Shown here piece after piece: positions 17,001 through 25,962 of a stretch of 64,000 nucleotides of DNA. A program made the translations under genes and the position numbers. Numbering within the stretch: the stretch's first letter is position 1; the number at the start of each line of letters is the position of its first letter. The notes below the pieces were generated by a model. That model searched no databases and was not told where the DNA came from. It saw nothing but the letters and a program-made list of their open reading frames with translations. Source of the stretch: Butyrivibrio proteoclasticus (lineage in GTDB: Bacteria; Bacillota; Clostridia; Lachnospirales; Lachnospiraceae); contig NZ_FOXO01000003.1 of NCBI RefSeq assembly GCF_900115735.1, positions 124,001-188,000 on the forward strand, written 5' to 3'.

Positions 17001-19286
17001 TCATAACAACAACTTATTTGCTTTTACAACCTTGGTATAAAACAAGGCAAGTGGCAGAAATCCCTGTGCAAAAGCCTTAGGTGCTCCGCTGCCAACAACT
17101 ACAGTATCTTCAATGATTTTTTTCTGTCCCAAACTGTATCCGGCTGATGACATATGTTTTTTAAATGTCTTGATTCCCTTATCAAGATATGAAGCATCCC
17201 CTGTAAGTTCGTAAGCAATAGCCATGGCTTCAAGAAGCAAAGGATTATTTCCATTTCTGCTAAGGCTCGGAAGCTCTTTGTAGTAGAATAATCCGTAAGG
17301 ATTCATCTGATTCTCGACTATATCATCTATAGCACCCAGGATCATCTCTTTTAACTTACCTGAAGGAAAAATTCTGTAGTAGCGCATAAGTGAACCGACA
17401 GCAACTGAAATCATAAAGCCAACTCTGATGGTCGTATTGTCAGTATATGGTGCAAGCCAGTGTCCATACTTTTTGTTCCACTCATCAAACTGAGAAACGA
17501 TCCATTCACACTTTTCAATCCAGCTCTCATCGTGAGTTTCAACATACAGCGCAGACAGACTTCTAAGAGCCCAGCCGGTCTCCCTTGCACTGCTCTCTCC
17601 CGGAATTCGGAACATCGGAGTATCAAGAAGCTTTTTAACATTTTCGCCGATTCCTATTGCCGTTTCAAGGGCTCTTTCATCCCCTGTAAAATGATAATAG
17701 TCCAATAGGCCTTCAACCCATTCATGACTGCAGGCCAGTACTCCGGCGCAGCCATTCCCTTCTTTCGAGCCTCCGGTGTGGCCATTTATGTGTTCCCACT
17801 GACCGCCAATTTGCAGATCATCCTTGCTGTAATGACAAACATCCACATCCATCCAGTGCATGACAGCCACATTGGCATAGTCCAAGAATCGCCTTATTCC
17901 ACTCCGGGCGTACATCATGTACATTGCATGAGGATAATCGTACTCATTATTGGTCCAGACAAGCCTTCCGCCTCCGCGGCCCTGGCTGGTATATCCCGGA
18001 TCAGGCCCATCTCCCCAGTTAAGCATTCCATAGCAGCGCACATGATTATCTGCCTTGTCGATAAGCGCAAGTTCATAGTCATCAATCTTTTTATCTTCAG
18101 GTAAAAAGATATCCGGCATGATCCCTGCCTGTTCAAAGACCTCAGGAGCAAGCTGAGGTGTGTCAGGCATCTGATAAATAAGGCTTCTGTTATTTATCTC
18201 ATAAACATCCATAGTAGCTTCATGAAAATGAAGTAAAATCCTCTGTTCTCTTGCCATTCCTGAGCTAAATACTACAGGTTCACTCTGTGACTTTGCTTTA
18301 GTTTCCTCCTGATCAGGAATAAGCGAAATACACATTCCATCAGATGATGCCTTTACTGCCTTAGGGAAGTTCTGCTGCGCCTGAAATACAGTTGCACATA
18401 TTCCCATTCCCGAAGCATAGCTTGTACAGTCAGCAAAAAAAGTTCCATAGAATACTTCTGCAAAATGTTCATTGGCTTCCTTTTCAAGCATCTCAGCCAT
18501 GATCTTCAAAGAGACCTCTTCACCTTCATCGTTTGTAATAAAGCTGGTCTTATAATTGGATTTTGCAACCATCGTCCTGATCTTGTCTTTTTTATCTTCG
18601 GAACTGTTTTTTATTTCAAACATAAGAGACTGGGGCTGAAAATCGCCATCAGTACAGTTAAATAGTCTTATAGCGCACTCAATCCACGGCTTTCCGGCAG
18701 TCACATATATTCTGAATGTGAACCTTATCCCCTCGCCCGAAAGATATTTTTCTTTTTCTATGAATCTTCCGTTTGCCTCAATCGCAGCATATATATTGCC
18801 CGTTTCAACTACTTTGAAATCATCAAAAACCGTCTTGAATTTTTGACCATCTGCACATAAAACAGGGCCCTCAAATCTCTCCCTGTCTATTTTTTTACCT
18901 TGATAAATAAATTCTTCGAAAATACTATCAGTATTATTTTTTAGCTTAAAGCTTAGAGCCCCATTTGAAACAGATATTAAGTCTCCGGCTTTACTTATAT
19001 CAATCTTTTCTTCAAAATCAGCTTTTTTGCCAGAAAATTCCAGTTCAAAGTCCTTATCCGCATTTCCCGGAAGATCAGCCAGAAACCTTGCAAAAACATA
19101 TCTTACAGTTCCATCATCCCAGACAGAAGTAATTTTAAACTGAGAAGGAATCGCTTTATCCTTATCCAAAACGCACATAGACTCATACTTTTCCAAAGTA
19201 ACTTCGCCCTTTGGAAATGGTATACCAAGCCCACATAGTTCTTTTTCCCTATCATCCTTATAAAGCTTGTCAAAATGGATTTTCAT
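17001..19286 (-). CDS. PcRGLX/YetA-like protein, probable rhamnogalacturonan-type lyase
   Basis: A 761-residue protein resembling the YetA/exo-rhamnogalacturonan lyase (PL26-like) architecture. It has an N-terminal beta domain beginning with LGIPFPKGEV and SVWDDGTVRYV (RIFT-barrel type, about 1-90), a beta-sandwich middle, and a C-terminal alpha/alpha toroid with WTNNEYDYPHAMYMMYARSG, WMDVDVCHYSKDD and HINGHTGGSKEGNGCAG, rich in aromatic and histidine residues fit for an active site. There is no signal peptide, so it acts inside the cell on imported oligosaccharides. No transporter or pectin genes are adjacent. The family assignment is moderately sure; the exact substrate is inference. Confidence 0.65.
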   Translation of the reverse strand: MKIHFDKLYKDDREKELCGLGIPFPKGEVTLEKYESMCVLDKDKAIPSQFKITSVWDDGTVRYVFARFLADLPGNADKDFELEFSGKKADFEEKIDISKAGDLISVSNGALSFKLKNNTDSIFEEFIYQGKKIDRERFEGPVLCADGQKFKTVFDDFKVVETGNIYAAIEANGRFIEKEKYLSGEGIRFTFRIYVTAGKPWIECAIRLFNCTDGDFQPQSLMFEIKNSSEDKKDKIRTMVAKSNYKTSFITNDEGEEVSLKIMAEMLEKEANEHFAEVFYGTFFADCTSYASGMGICATVFQAQQNFPKAVKASSDGMCISLIPDQEETKAKSQSEPVVFSSGMAREQRILLHFHEATMDVYEINNRSLIYQMPDTPQLAPEVFEQAGIMPDIFLPEDKKIDDYELALIDKADNHVRCYGMLNWGDGPDPGYTSQGRGGGRLVWTNNEYDYPHAMYMMYARSGIRRFLDYANVAVMHWMDVDVCHYSKDDLQIGGQWEHINGHTGGSKEGNGCAGVLACSHEWVEGLLDYYHFTGDERALETAIGIGENVKKLLDTPMFRIPGESSARETGWALRSLSALYVETHDESWIEKCEWIVSQFDEWNKKYGHWLAPYTDNTTIRVGFMISVAVGSLMRYYRIFPSGKLKEMILGAIDDIVENQMNPYGLFYYKELPSLSRNGNNPLLLEAMAIAYELTGDASYLDKGIKTFKKHMSSAGYSLGQKKIIEDTVVVGSGAPKAFAQGFLPLALFYTKVVKANKLLL

Positions 19287-19405
19287 GTTCTAAGCATCCT
19301 CCATATACTTTTTGTTGTACTATATAAATTTTAGCTTATAAGCACTTCAAAAAAGTATTTCTGCTTGTGACATGGAGACTCAAAATATTATTTTTGTGTC
19401 CAAAA

Positions 19406-20710
19406 TCAAACCTGGATGAGATATCCGGTGTAAGGAGGTATATCAAGTCCTCCGCCAAAATCAATGTCTTTTCCCGTTATCATATCTTTTCCCTTACCGG
19501 CTCTTGCATTGAAATCAGCATGAAAACTGTTTTCGTCAGCGTTTATCACGACTATCATCCTGTCTCCATCTGCCTCCCTTTCAAATATACATTGCCTGTT
19601 AGTTAAAAGAAGTGATGAAAAGCCACCGTAGCTAAGCGCCTTAGAGCCTTCTCTTGCCTTACACAGCGCCGCAATCACATCTGTAAGATCATTCCAGAGG
19701 GGGCTGTCAAAACATGGTCTTAAAGCCGGATCTCCCTGTGATTTGTCAGCTTTTTCGCCCCACTCACTACCATAGTAAATCGTAGGAATACCGGGCATTC
19801 CAAACATTAGTGTATAGATAAGTTTTAAATGCTCCGGCCTTGAAAGCGTACTTGCTATCCTGCTCACATCATGATTATCCACAAAAGAAAGAAGATGTTT
19901 TCCCTTATAAAGGGTCCAATTCTCAGGTCCAAACTGCCTAAGGAGTGAATGAACTATCTCAAACATATTCATGCTGTTAAAGGAAGAAAACATTCCTTTA
20001 TAACACTCATAATTAGTGGCACTGTGGCAAAGTTCATCAGACATAATGCGGTTATAGTCACCGCCTATCATCTCACCCATCAAAAAGAAGTCTTCTTTCC
20101 ACGCGGCAGTCTCATGACGAAGTCTTCTTAAAAAATCGGTGTCCACGCAGTAAGCCACATCGAGCCTAAGCCCATCAATTCCAAATTCATCAATCCAGAA
20201 TTTAATACTCTCCAAAAGATAATCCGTAACAGCAGGATTTCTCAAGTTCAGCTTTACAAGATCATAGTTACCTTCCCAGCCTTCATACCAGAATCCGTCA
20301 TTATAATTGCTATTTCCGTCAAAGCTTATGTTAAACCAGTCTTTATAGGGCGAATCCCACTTTTTTTCCTTAACATCTTCAAAACCAAAAAAGCCTCTAC
20401 CTGCATGGTTAAACACACCATCAAGCACAACCCGTATTTTTTCCTTATGCAGTGCTTTGCAAACCTTCTTAAAATCAGCATTTGTCCCCAGGCGCACATC
20501 GATTTTTTTATAATCCCTTGTATTATAACCATGAGTATCCGACTCAAACACAGGATTAAAAATAACTGCGCCCACACCAAGTTTTTTCAAATGCGAAATC
20601 CAGTCAATTACCTTTAATATCCTGTGTTCCAAAACACCGTCATTTTCAAAAGGTGCCCCGCAAAATCCAAGGGGATAGATCTGATAAAAAGATGTTTCAT
20701 AAGCCCACAT
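19406..20710 (-). CDS. Intracellular alpha-amylase family (GH13) glycoside hydrolase
   Basis: A 434-residue GH13 enzyme acting on alpha-glucans. The four conserved regions are visible: DGVFNHAG (I), DGLRLDVAY with the nucleophile Asp (II), FFLMGEMIGG with the acid/base Glu (III) and SFVDNHDVSR (IV). FNPVFESDTHGYNT near residue 55 matches the cyclomaltodextrinase/neopullulanase style, but the protein lacks their N-terminal domain. No signal peptide is present, so it should work on imported maltodextrins or stored glycogen. AAGGAGG lies 7 bases before the ATG, and the gene follows a PAP2 gene by 4 bp. Confidence 0.88.
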   Translation of the reverse strand: MWAYETSFYQIYPLGFCGAPFENDGVLEHRILKVIDWISHLKKLGVGAVIFNPVFESDTHGYNTRDYKKIDVRLGTNADFKKVCKALHKEKIRVVLDGVFNHAGRGFFGFEDVKEKKWDSPYKDWFNISFDGNSNYNDGFWYEGWEGNYDLVKLNLRNPAVTDYLLESIKFWIDEFGIDGLRLDVAYCVDTDFLRRLRHETAAWKEDFFLMGEMIGGDYNRIMSDELCHSATNYECYKGMFSSFNSMNMFEIVHSLLRQFGPENWTLYKGKHLLSFVDNHDVSRIASTLSRPEHLKLIYTLMFGMPGIPTIYYGSEWGEKADKSQGDPALRPCFDSPLWNDLTDVIAALCKAREGSKALSYGGFSSLLLTNRQCIFEREADGDRMIVVINADENSFHADFNARAGKGKDMITGKDIDFGGGLDIPPYTGYLIQV

Positions 20711-20714
20711 AAGT

Positions 20715-21653
20715 TTACCTCCTTAATATCTTTTCCACTCTAAAAACATAAGGGTATAAGCCAATTGCCGCAAAGGAAACAAAAAAATATCTGATACTTC
20801 TTACAACTCCTGCAAGAAAAACTCCTGAATCCAAAAATTCCTTGCTAAATGGAAGTTTTAAGAGTGTATTCACTGCAAAGTAAATTGCAAAACCACCAAT
20901 TATTCTTGTTATACAAAAGAGCGGGTTCCTCGTATTTTCAAATTTCACAAATCTCTTTTCAAATTCAAGTGAAACAAAAAATCCACCCATTAGGCCTAAA
21001 GATGTGAAATAATCACTTGTCTTACAATAAAAAAGCCCCACACATGAAATTGCAAAAATCGCAGCATAAACAACCCAGTGTTTTTTCTCATCCACCTTAC
21101 TAAAGATAAGAGGAATCAAAAGAACAATCAAAAGACCTGAAATCCAACCGCAAACTACGTCAGTTGGGTAATGTACACCCACTGCCACTCTTGAAAAACC
21201 GACCAATAGCGGAATAACAAAGGCAACAACATTTAATACTTTATTCTTTTTATACACAGCTATTGAACTGTACGCTGTAACTGAATTTGTAGAATGCCCA
21301 CTGGGAAAAGAAAACCCCTGTGCAGCAATATCATACATATCTGCATTTTTCTCAACCGGTCTAAAGCATTTTATAGTCTCATGATCAAAATATGGTCTCC
21401 TCCTCCAGAAAACATTCTTTATCAATGGATTTAATACGAGACCAACCATAACATTTATTCCAATAAAGGTTCCATACCTCTTGTCATAGCACCAAAAAAT
21501 GAATCCGAGTATTCCTATAAGCAGCATTTCTTCACCAAAAGCCGATAAATGTGAAACAGCCATTGCTCCTTTTTCCCCTAAGGCACTTTGGAGCCACTGC
21601 ATAAATGCCACTTCAAAATCAAAATAAAATGATTTCCCAACAACTAAATTCAT
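20715..21653 (-). CDS. PAP2-family membrane phosphatase
   Basis: A 312-residue multi-pass membrane phosphatase of the PAP2 superfamily, which dephosphorylates lipids such as undecaprenyl pyrophosphate or phosphatidic acid. The tripartite motif is complete: KNVFWRRRPYF, PSGHSTNS with the proton-donor His, and SRVAVGVHYPTDVVCG with the nucleophile His and supporting Asp. About eight hydrophobic segments are seen. The length exceeds BcrC-type enzymes, with two extra C-terminal spans. It is the first gene of a unit with the GH13 enzyme and is divergent from tRNA-Met. Confidence 0.87.
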   Translation of the reverse strand: MNLVVGKSFYFDFEVAFMQWLQSALGEKGAMAVSHLSAFGEEMLLIGILGFIFWCYDKRYGTFIGINVMVGLVLNPLIKNVFWRRRPYFDHETIKCFRPVEKNADMYDIAAQGFSFPSGHSTNSVTAYSSIAVYKKNKVLNVVAFVIPLLVGFSRVAVGVHYPTDVVCGWISGLLIVLLIPLIFSKVDEKKHWVVYAAIFAISCVGLFYCKTSDYFTSLGLMGGFFVSLEFEKRFVKFENTRNPLFCITRIIGGFAIYFAVNTLLKLPFSKEFLDSGVFLAGVVRSIRYFFVSFAAIGLYPYVFRVEKILRR

Positions 21654-21815
21654 AAAAAAAATCCTCGCTCATTCACAAAAGATGTCCAAAGTGCAAACAT
21701 AGCACTTTACTATATCTTAACACAATCCAAGTTCGTTGTTTTGTTAACTTATGCTTGTATTAACACAAATGATAAATTTAAGAAATATTTTTTTGAATTT
21801 TTTTATAAAATTGTG

Positions 21816-21845
21816 TTGACAACATATGCCACTGTGGGGTATATT
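21816..21845 (+). promoter_or_regulatory. Sigma-A-type promoter of tRNA-Met
   Basis: A perfect -35 TTGACA (21816-21821) is followed after 18 bp by a -10 TATATT (21840-21845). The tRNA begins 41 bp after the -10, consistent with a short 5' leader. Confidence 0.75.
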
Positions 21846-21886
21846 ATACGAGTCGGCTGCGACAGACAGTTCGGCAAAGCCCATAT

Positions 21887-21960
21887 GGCGAGATAGCTCA
21901 GTTGGCTAGAGCACGCGGTTCATACCCGCGGTGTCGAGGGTTCGAATCCCCCTCTCGCTA
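21887..21960 (+). tRNA. tRNA-Met (CAT), elongator type
   Basis: A 74-nt cloverleaf with anticodon CAT at 21921-21923. Acceptor GGCGAGA pairs with TCTCGCT (one G-U), the D stem is GCTC/GAGC, the anticodon stem CGCGG/CCGCG and the T loop TTCGAAT. The lack of the GGG/CCC anticodon-stem pairs and of a C1-A72 mismatch argues against initiator tRNA. Met elongator is favoured over tRNA-Ile2 (lysidine), from general resemblance only. The T stem has one A-C mismatch at the 50:64 position. The 3' CCA is not encoded. Confidence 0.9.
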
Positions 21961-21964
21961 CTAA

Positions 21965-22009
21965 AAAAATCTCTGAAACGTGGTAAATACACGCGTTTCA
22001 GAGATTTTT
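21965..22009. terminator. Intrinsic terminator after tRNA-Met
   Basis: AAAAATCTCTGAAACG and CGTTTCAGAGATTTTT form a 16-bp stem with a 13-base loop, starting 5 bp after the tRNA. Flanking A and T tracts make it usable from both sides. Confidence 0.85.
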
Positions 22010-22127
22010 ATTTTTGTCTTAAAGCAAATGTCTTAAACCATATTATAGAAAGGAGTGTATACCCTGCATTCTTTCTCGAGATAAAGAACACTGTACCATA
22101 AGGTATGACATCTTGAACTAAATTCCA

Positions 22128-22258
22128 GAAATCCGCATATACTGCGGATTTCGTAAGAATATGAGTGAAGAGTCAACCAAGCCTCATCGACGAAGTCGAT
22201 TTAAATTGGCTTGGTTGATGCATTCTTGAATTGTTGATTCAAGAATGCATAGTGACTC
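22128..22258 (-). repeat. Multi-hairpin intergenic element A
   Basis: This lies between tRNA-Met and the stop of the membrane protein gene. Read on the minus strand it holds a 14-bp hairpin (arms 22218-22231 and 22237-22250), then an 11-bp hairpin (22173-22183 with 22208-22218) enclosing an inner ATCGAC-GAA-GTCGAT hairpin (22186-22200), all closed by GAGTCA/TGACTC (22170-22175 with 22253-22258). A separate 10-bp hairpin follows at 22128-22152. The layout resembles elements near 30000 and 52400. The first hairpin could serve as a terminator for the upstream gene, though it lacks a T-run. The remaining stretch 22010-22127 shows nothing I can support. Confidence 0.6.
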
Positions 22259-22270
22259 AAAATATTGGAT

Positions 22271-22750
22271 TTATCCAACCTTCTTAAGCACCATTTCATT
22301 TGACCAGGAATAGTTTGCTGTCTTTGATCTTCTTCCAAGATAACGTTTGGTTGTAAAAAGAACAAAATGAACAATTCCACAAATCATAAGCTCTATCACA
22401 GAAAAGATAAGTCCAAAACCATTGTCCCCAATGCAAAGCCCGCGAATGAATCCGATCAAGACTATTGCAATAGATAATGATGATAGTGAAAAAAGAATAT
22501 TTACTTTAGCCTTACTTACTGCAAATAATGTCGACATAAGGCAAAGTATAACGAGAAGACTTCCGTTTAAAACAAGTGCACTTCCATGAATAACGGCATC
22601 TACCATTATATTTGTCAAAAATATCTCTCTGATATAACTCCAAAGGCCTGCGCCCAGCATCGCTGCTCCAAATACAGTCTCAGCAAGTCCAAGCATCATG
22701 AACGCCAAAGTGATATCATTTATCTCCCTTATACGAACAATCGTTTTCAT
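22271..22750 (-). CDS. Small membrane protein of unknown function
   Basis: A 159-residue protein with four hydrophobic segments (about residues 14-36, 52-74, 81-102 and 113-134) and a basic tail. I do not recognise the family. The start at 22750 has GGGAGG five bases upstream; seven further codons are open upstream but lack a ribosome binding site. It stands alone between the SpoIIE-type phosphatase gene and the hairpin element. Confidence 0.65.
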   Translation of the reverse strand: MKTIVRIREINDITLAFMMLGLAETVFGAAMLGAGLWSYIREIFLTNIMVDAVIHGSALVLNGSLLVILCLMSTLFAVSKAKVNILFSLSSLSIAIVLIGFIRGLCIGDNGFGLIFSVIELMICGIVHFVLFTTKRYLGRRSKTANYSWSNEMVLKKVG

Positions 22751-22919
22751 ACAAACCTCCCGATCTATCAATTTTTTGTCTTCTATTTTTTATACGAATC
22801 AAAAATAAGGATGGCAAAAAAACTATATTTAGTATAGACGTGATTTCGTACGAAAACGATTAAGAATCTATAAAATAAAGTAAATATTTAATTATAATTA
22901 TAAAGTAAAAATACTATAT

Positions 22920-24965
22920 TTAGTGATTACGCAAGCTTTTTAACTCAAAACCAAGCATTGTAATATCATCAAATTGCTCGGCTTTTCCTCTAAACTTTGC
23001 AATATCCTGCGATATTGCCGGTAAAACTTCCGTAAACGGCCTGTCTTTTACAGAATTGATAGTATCAAGAAGCCTGTCAGTACCATACTGGACAATATCC
23101 TCATTGATTGCCTCAGGGATACCATCTGTATAAACAAATATTTTATCTCCGGGTACTAGTGTTATCTCATATTCTCTTGCCTTTAGATTTTCCATTGCAG
23201 CAAGGGCCAGACTGTGCTTATCCTTAAAAAGCTCATAGTCACCGCCAGCATGTTTTATAAGAGGATACTCATGACCGGCATTTGCACATTTCATAACACC
23301 TGTTGTCAAATCCAAAATTCCAATCCACACCGTCACAAACATCTCTGCATCATTTCCATCACAAAGAGTATTATTAGTCTTAAATATTATCTCAGCCGGA
23401 CTCTTTCCAAGCTCAGCAAAGCTTCTGATTGCAGTCTTACTTCTCATCATAAACAATGCCGCAGGGATTCCTTTTCCCGAAACATCGGCAATTACAAAGG
23501 CAAGCTTTCCCGGGCCTGCAAAAAAGAAATCATAAAAGTCTCCACCAACCTCTTTAGCCGCCTTCATTGACGCAAATATCTCGATATTATCTTTCAAAGT
23601 GGCAAACTGGAAGTTTCTTGGCAGCGATGATTCCTGTATGGTCCTTGCAAAAATAAGCTCCTGCTCTATTCTTTTTTCCGCAGCAGCTATATAACCTTTA
23701 AGCGTCTCAACCGTCTGATTAATATCATCTGAAAGTGACGCAAACTCGGATGAGTTTCTTACCTTAACCACTTCATTAAGATCTCCGTTTGTTATCTTAT
23801 CCAGCGAAGAATTGATAAGGTCAATATTGCTGATAACAATCTGTTTTACCAAAAATGCGATGAGAACATAAATCACAGTAAATAACAGGATATCTGCGAG
23901 CGCAGATTCATAGGCCTGGGCATTTCTATACCAATAGAGCTCGCTGTAGGGTATGTATGTCAAAAGAATCATATCAATGCCGATACCATCAACTTTATTC
24001 AGAGACACCTCTTCAAAGTACTGTCCTTCAAAAAGCTCCTCATCCTTTTTGCCTTTAAGTACTTCAAGAGTACTTGCATCTATTTTTGAATCCTTATGTC
24101 TCCCTGCAATAATATCTCCATCATCATCTATAATCTCAAAAAACTCATTACCATCAGCAGTGAGTCTTTTGGATACCTCAAGATATCTGCTCTTCACACT
24201 CTGAGAAGTCTCCATAATACTATTTCTGCCATTTTGAGAGGCAGACTGAGTCTGAATAATGTAAGAAAAAGCAAAATTACCTGCAATGACAATCGTAGTG
24301 ATCAAAAAGAGCCAGCGTTGAAACCTCTGCGAAACCGATACTTTTTCTCCTGTCATATCCTTAAAAGGATTTTTCCATTCACCGGAAAGAACCTGAAGAA
24401 TTACCGACATAAGCGAAAGGGCTATTCCCGAAAAAACTATCATTGGAATAGAGCAAATGCTAACTACATGGAATGCCATTCTCATATCATCTCTGTGGGT
24501 TATGAAAACCACGTACATATGAAAGACTTCCATTACAGCTCCCATAAACAGTGCATAAACAGGTGAAGGTTTTTTGCCTTCAAATACTTTTGCATGCATA
24601 AGCCAGGCAACAAAACCTGCAAGGCAGGTAGATAAGCTACACGCAATTCGCGTATATGAGCCTACCCCAAAATATGTTCCCGCAATATATCGTTCTATTC
24701 CGCCTATAAGGCCAGCTATGATACCTGAAGTAGGATTAAAAAAAAGTCCTGCCGCAAGCGGAGCGACATCTCTGAGATTAAGAAGCATATCTCCGTAATC
24801 CACAGCACAATGCGTAGAAAGCACGGAGCACATACCATAGACAAGTCCAAGAGACAGTTTTATGATAAAAGTCTGTCTCCTGTCCTTTAGAAGTTTCCAC
24901 AGAAATACCGTCAATGCAACATAAAGTGCCGATATTCCTGACATTTTCATCAACATAAGAATCAT
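22920..24965 (-). CDS. SpoIIE-type PP2C phosphatase with LytS-like 5TM and HAMP
   Basis: A protein of about 681 residues that should dephosphorylate a protein serine or threonine, typically an anti-anti-sigma factor. The N-terminal third is a LytS-type five-span membrane domain (signature NLRDVAPLAAGLFFNPTSG, GLIGGIERYI). It is followed by a transmembrane-bounded extracellular sensor, a HAMP segment, a short coiled coil (LIFARTIQESSLP) and a PP2C/SpoIIE domain with GGDFYDFF and FVIADVSGKGIPAALFM metal-binding motifs. I favour the ATG at 24965, which has AGGGG upstream; an in-frame ATG at 24998 has no ribosome binding site. Its partner is not visible nearby. Confidence 0.85.
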   Translation of the reverse strand: MILMLMKMSGISALYVALTVFLWKLLKDRRQTFIIKLSLGLVYGMCSVLSTHCAVDYGDMLLNLRDVAPLAAGLFFNPTSGIIAGLIGGIERYIAGTYFGVGSYTRIACSLSTCLAGFVAWLMHAKVFEGKKPSPVYALFMGAVMEVFHMYVVFITHRDDMRMAFHVVSICSIPMIVFSGIALSLMSVILQVLSGEWKNPFKDMTGEKVSVSQRFQRWLFLITTIVIAGNFAFSYIIQTQSASQNGRNSIMETSQSVKSRYLEVSKRLTADGNEFFEIIDDDGDIIAGRHKDSKIDASTLEVLKGKKDEELFEGQYFEEVSLNKVDGIGIDMILLTYIPYSELYWYRNAQAYESALADILLFTVIYVLIAFLVKQIVISNIDLINSSLDKITNGDLNEVVKVRNSSEFASLSDDINQTVETLKGYIAAAEKRIEQELIFARTIQESSLPRNFQFATLKDNIEIFASMKAAKEVGGDFYDFFFAGPGKLAFVIADVSGKGIPAALFMMRSKTAIRSFAELGKSPAEIIFKTNNTLCDGNDAEMFVTVWIGILDLTTGVMKCANAGHEYPLIKHAGGDYELFKDKHSLALAAMENLKAREYEITLVPGDKIFVYTDGIPEAINEDIVQYGTDRLLDTINSVKDRPFTEVLPAISQDIAKFRGKAEQFDDITMLGFELKSLRNH

Positions 24966-25019
24966 ATAAGCAAATCCCCTCATAGATAATACATACATGA
25001 TCAGCAGGTTTTACTCTAT

Positions 25020-25883
25020 CTATCTTTCTTTCCCCCAGAAAAACAGTCCAAGCATACCGGGTCCCACATGAGCTCCAGAAAAAGGCTCATGCTGACAGAT
25101 TGTGATCTCTGCTTTTGGATTAACCTCTTTTACCAGTTCTGAAAGTTTAACGGCATCATCATAGCAATCGCCATGAGAGATGCAGACTATGTTATCTTCT
25201 GTTTCCATCCTCTTTTCAGAATACTTTGCAGCTATAGCGCTTATGGCATTTTTCCTGCCTCTTACTTTGCTGCAGGAAATGATATGTCCCGTACTATCGC
25301 CAAAAAGAATTGGTTTAATATTAAGGATTGTTCCGATACTTGCGGTTACCCCACTTACTCGGCCTGTATTTTTAAGAAAATTAAGATCATCAACTGTAAA
25401 ATATTGGCATGCATGAGGCACTGCATCATCCAGAATCTGTGCTGCCTCTTTGCAACTTTTGCCCTCTCTGGAGAGCTTTGCTGCCTTAATTGCCAAAATT
25501 CCACTTCCAAATCCACAGCCCTTTGAATCAACAATATGGATAAATCTGTCAGGAAATTCTTCCATAAGTTCATCGGCTGCATTCATAGCAGCATTGTAAG
25601 TACCGCTTATGCCTGCTGCCATAGCAATGTATACAAGATCCTGTCCGTTTTCCAGTACAGGTCTGAAATGTTCCATAAAAAGATGTGTATTTAGAAGCGA
25701 TGTTTTTACCTTATCGCCATTTTTAAGCCCTTCATAAAAAGAATGAGCATCAAATGCCTCAACATCTCCCTCGTACACAATTTCAGTTCCATTTAACATA
25801 TAACTACACGGCAATATAGTTATCCCCTCAGACATTTTCGCCGGAAGGTTTGCCGACCCATCCGTAAATACAACAAAAGACAT
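25020..25883 (-). CDS. DegV family fatty-acid-binding protein (second copy)
   Basis: A 287-residue DegV-family protein, the second in the window. It has FTDGSANLP at the N terminus, KTSLLNTHLFMEHF, AAGISGTYNAAMNAADEL in the lipid-binding loop, DSKGCGFGSGILA and VDDLNFLKNTGRV. These parallel the copy at 1841 but with low identity, so the two probably prefer different acyl chains. It lies directly upstream of the SpoIIE-type phosphatase gene in the same direction. The FakB-like role is family knowledge; there is no fakA here. Confidence 0.87.
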   Translation of the reverse strand: MSFVVFTDGSANLPAKMSEGITILPCSYMLNGTEIVYEGDVEAFDAHSFYEGLKNGDKVKTSLLNTHLFMEHFRPVLENGQDLVYIAMAAGISGTYNAAMNAADELMEEFPDRFIHIVDSKGCGFGSGILAIKAAKLSREGKSCKEAAQILDDAVPHACQYFTVDDLNFLKNTGRVSGVTASIGTILNIKPILFGDSTGHIISCSKVRGRKNAISAIAAKYSEKRMETEDNIVCISHGDCYDDAVKLSELVKEVNPKAEITICQHEPFSGAHVGPGMLGLFFWGKER

Positions 25884-25962
25884 ACTAGCTCCTCGTAAAA
25901 AAATTTATTGTAAATTTTATTATAGCATGAATAAGGCATAATTGCGCGTTTTTATCCTGTTT

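Noticed and set aside
21681..21715. AAAGTGC/GCACTTT inverted repeat upstream of PAP2 as MraZ-like site
   Set aside because: Only one inverted pair, not tandem GTGG boxes at helical spacing. More likely a leader hairpin or chance.
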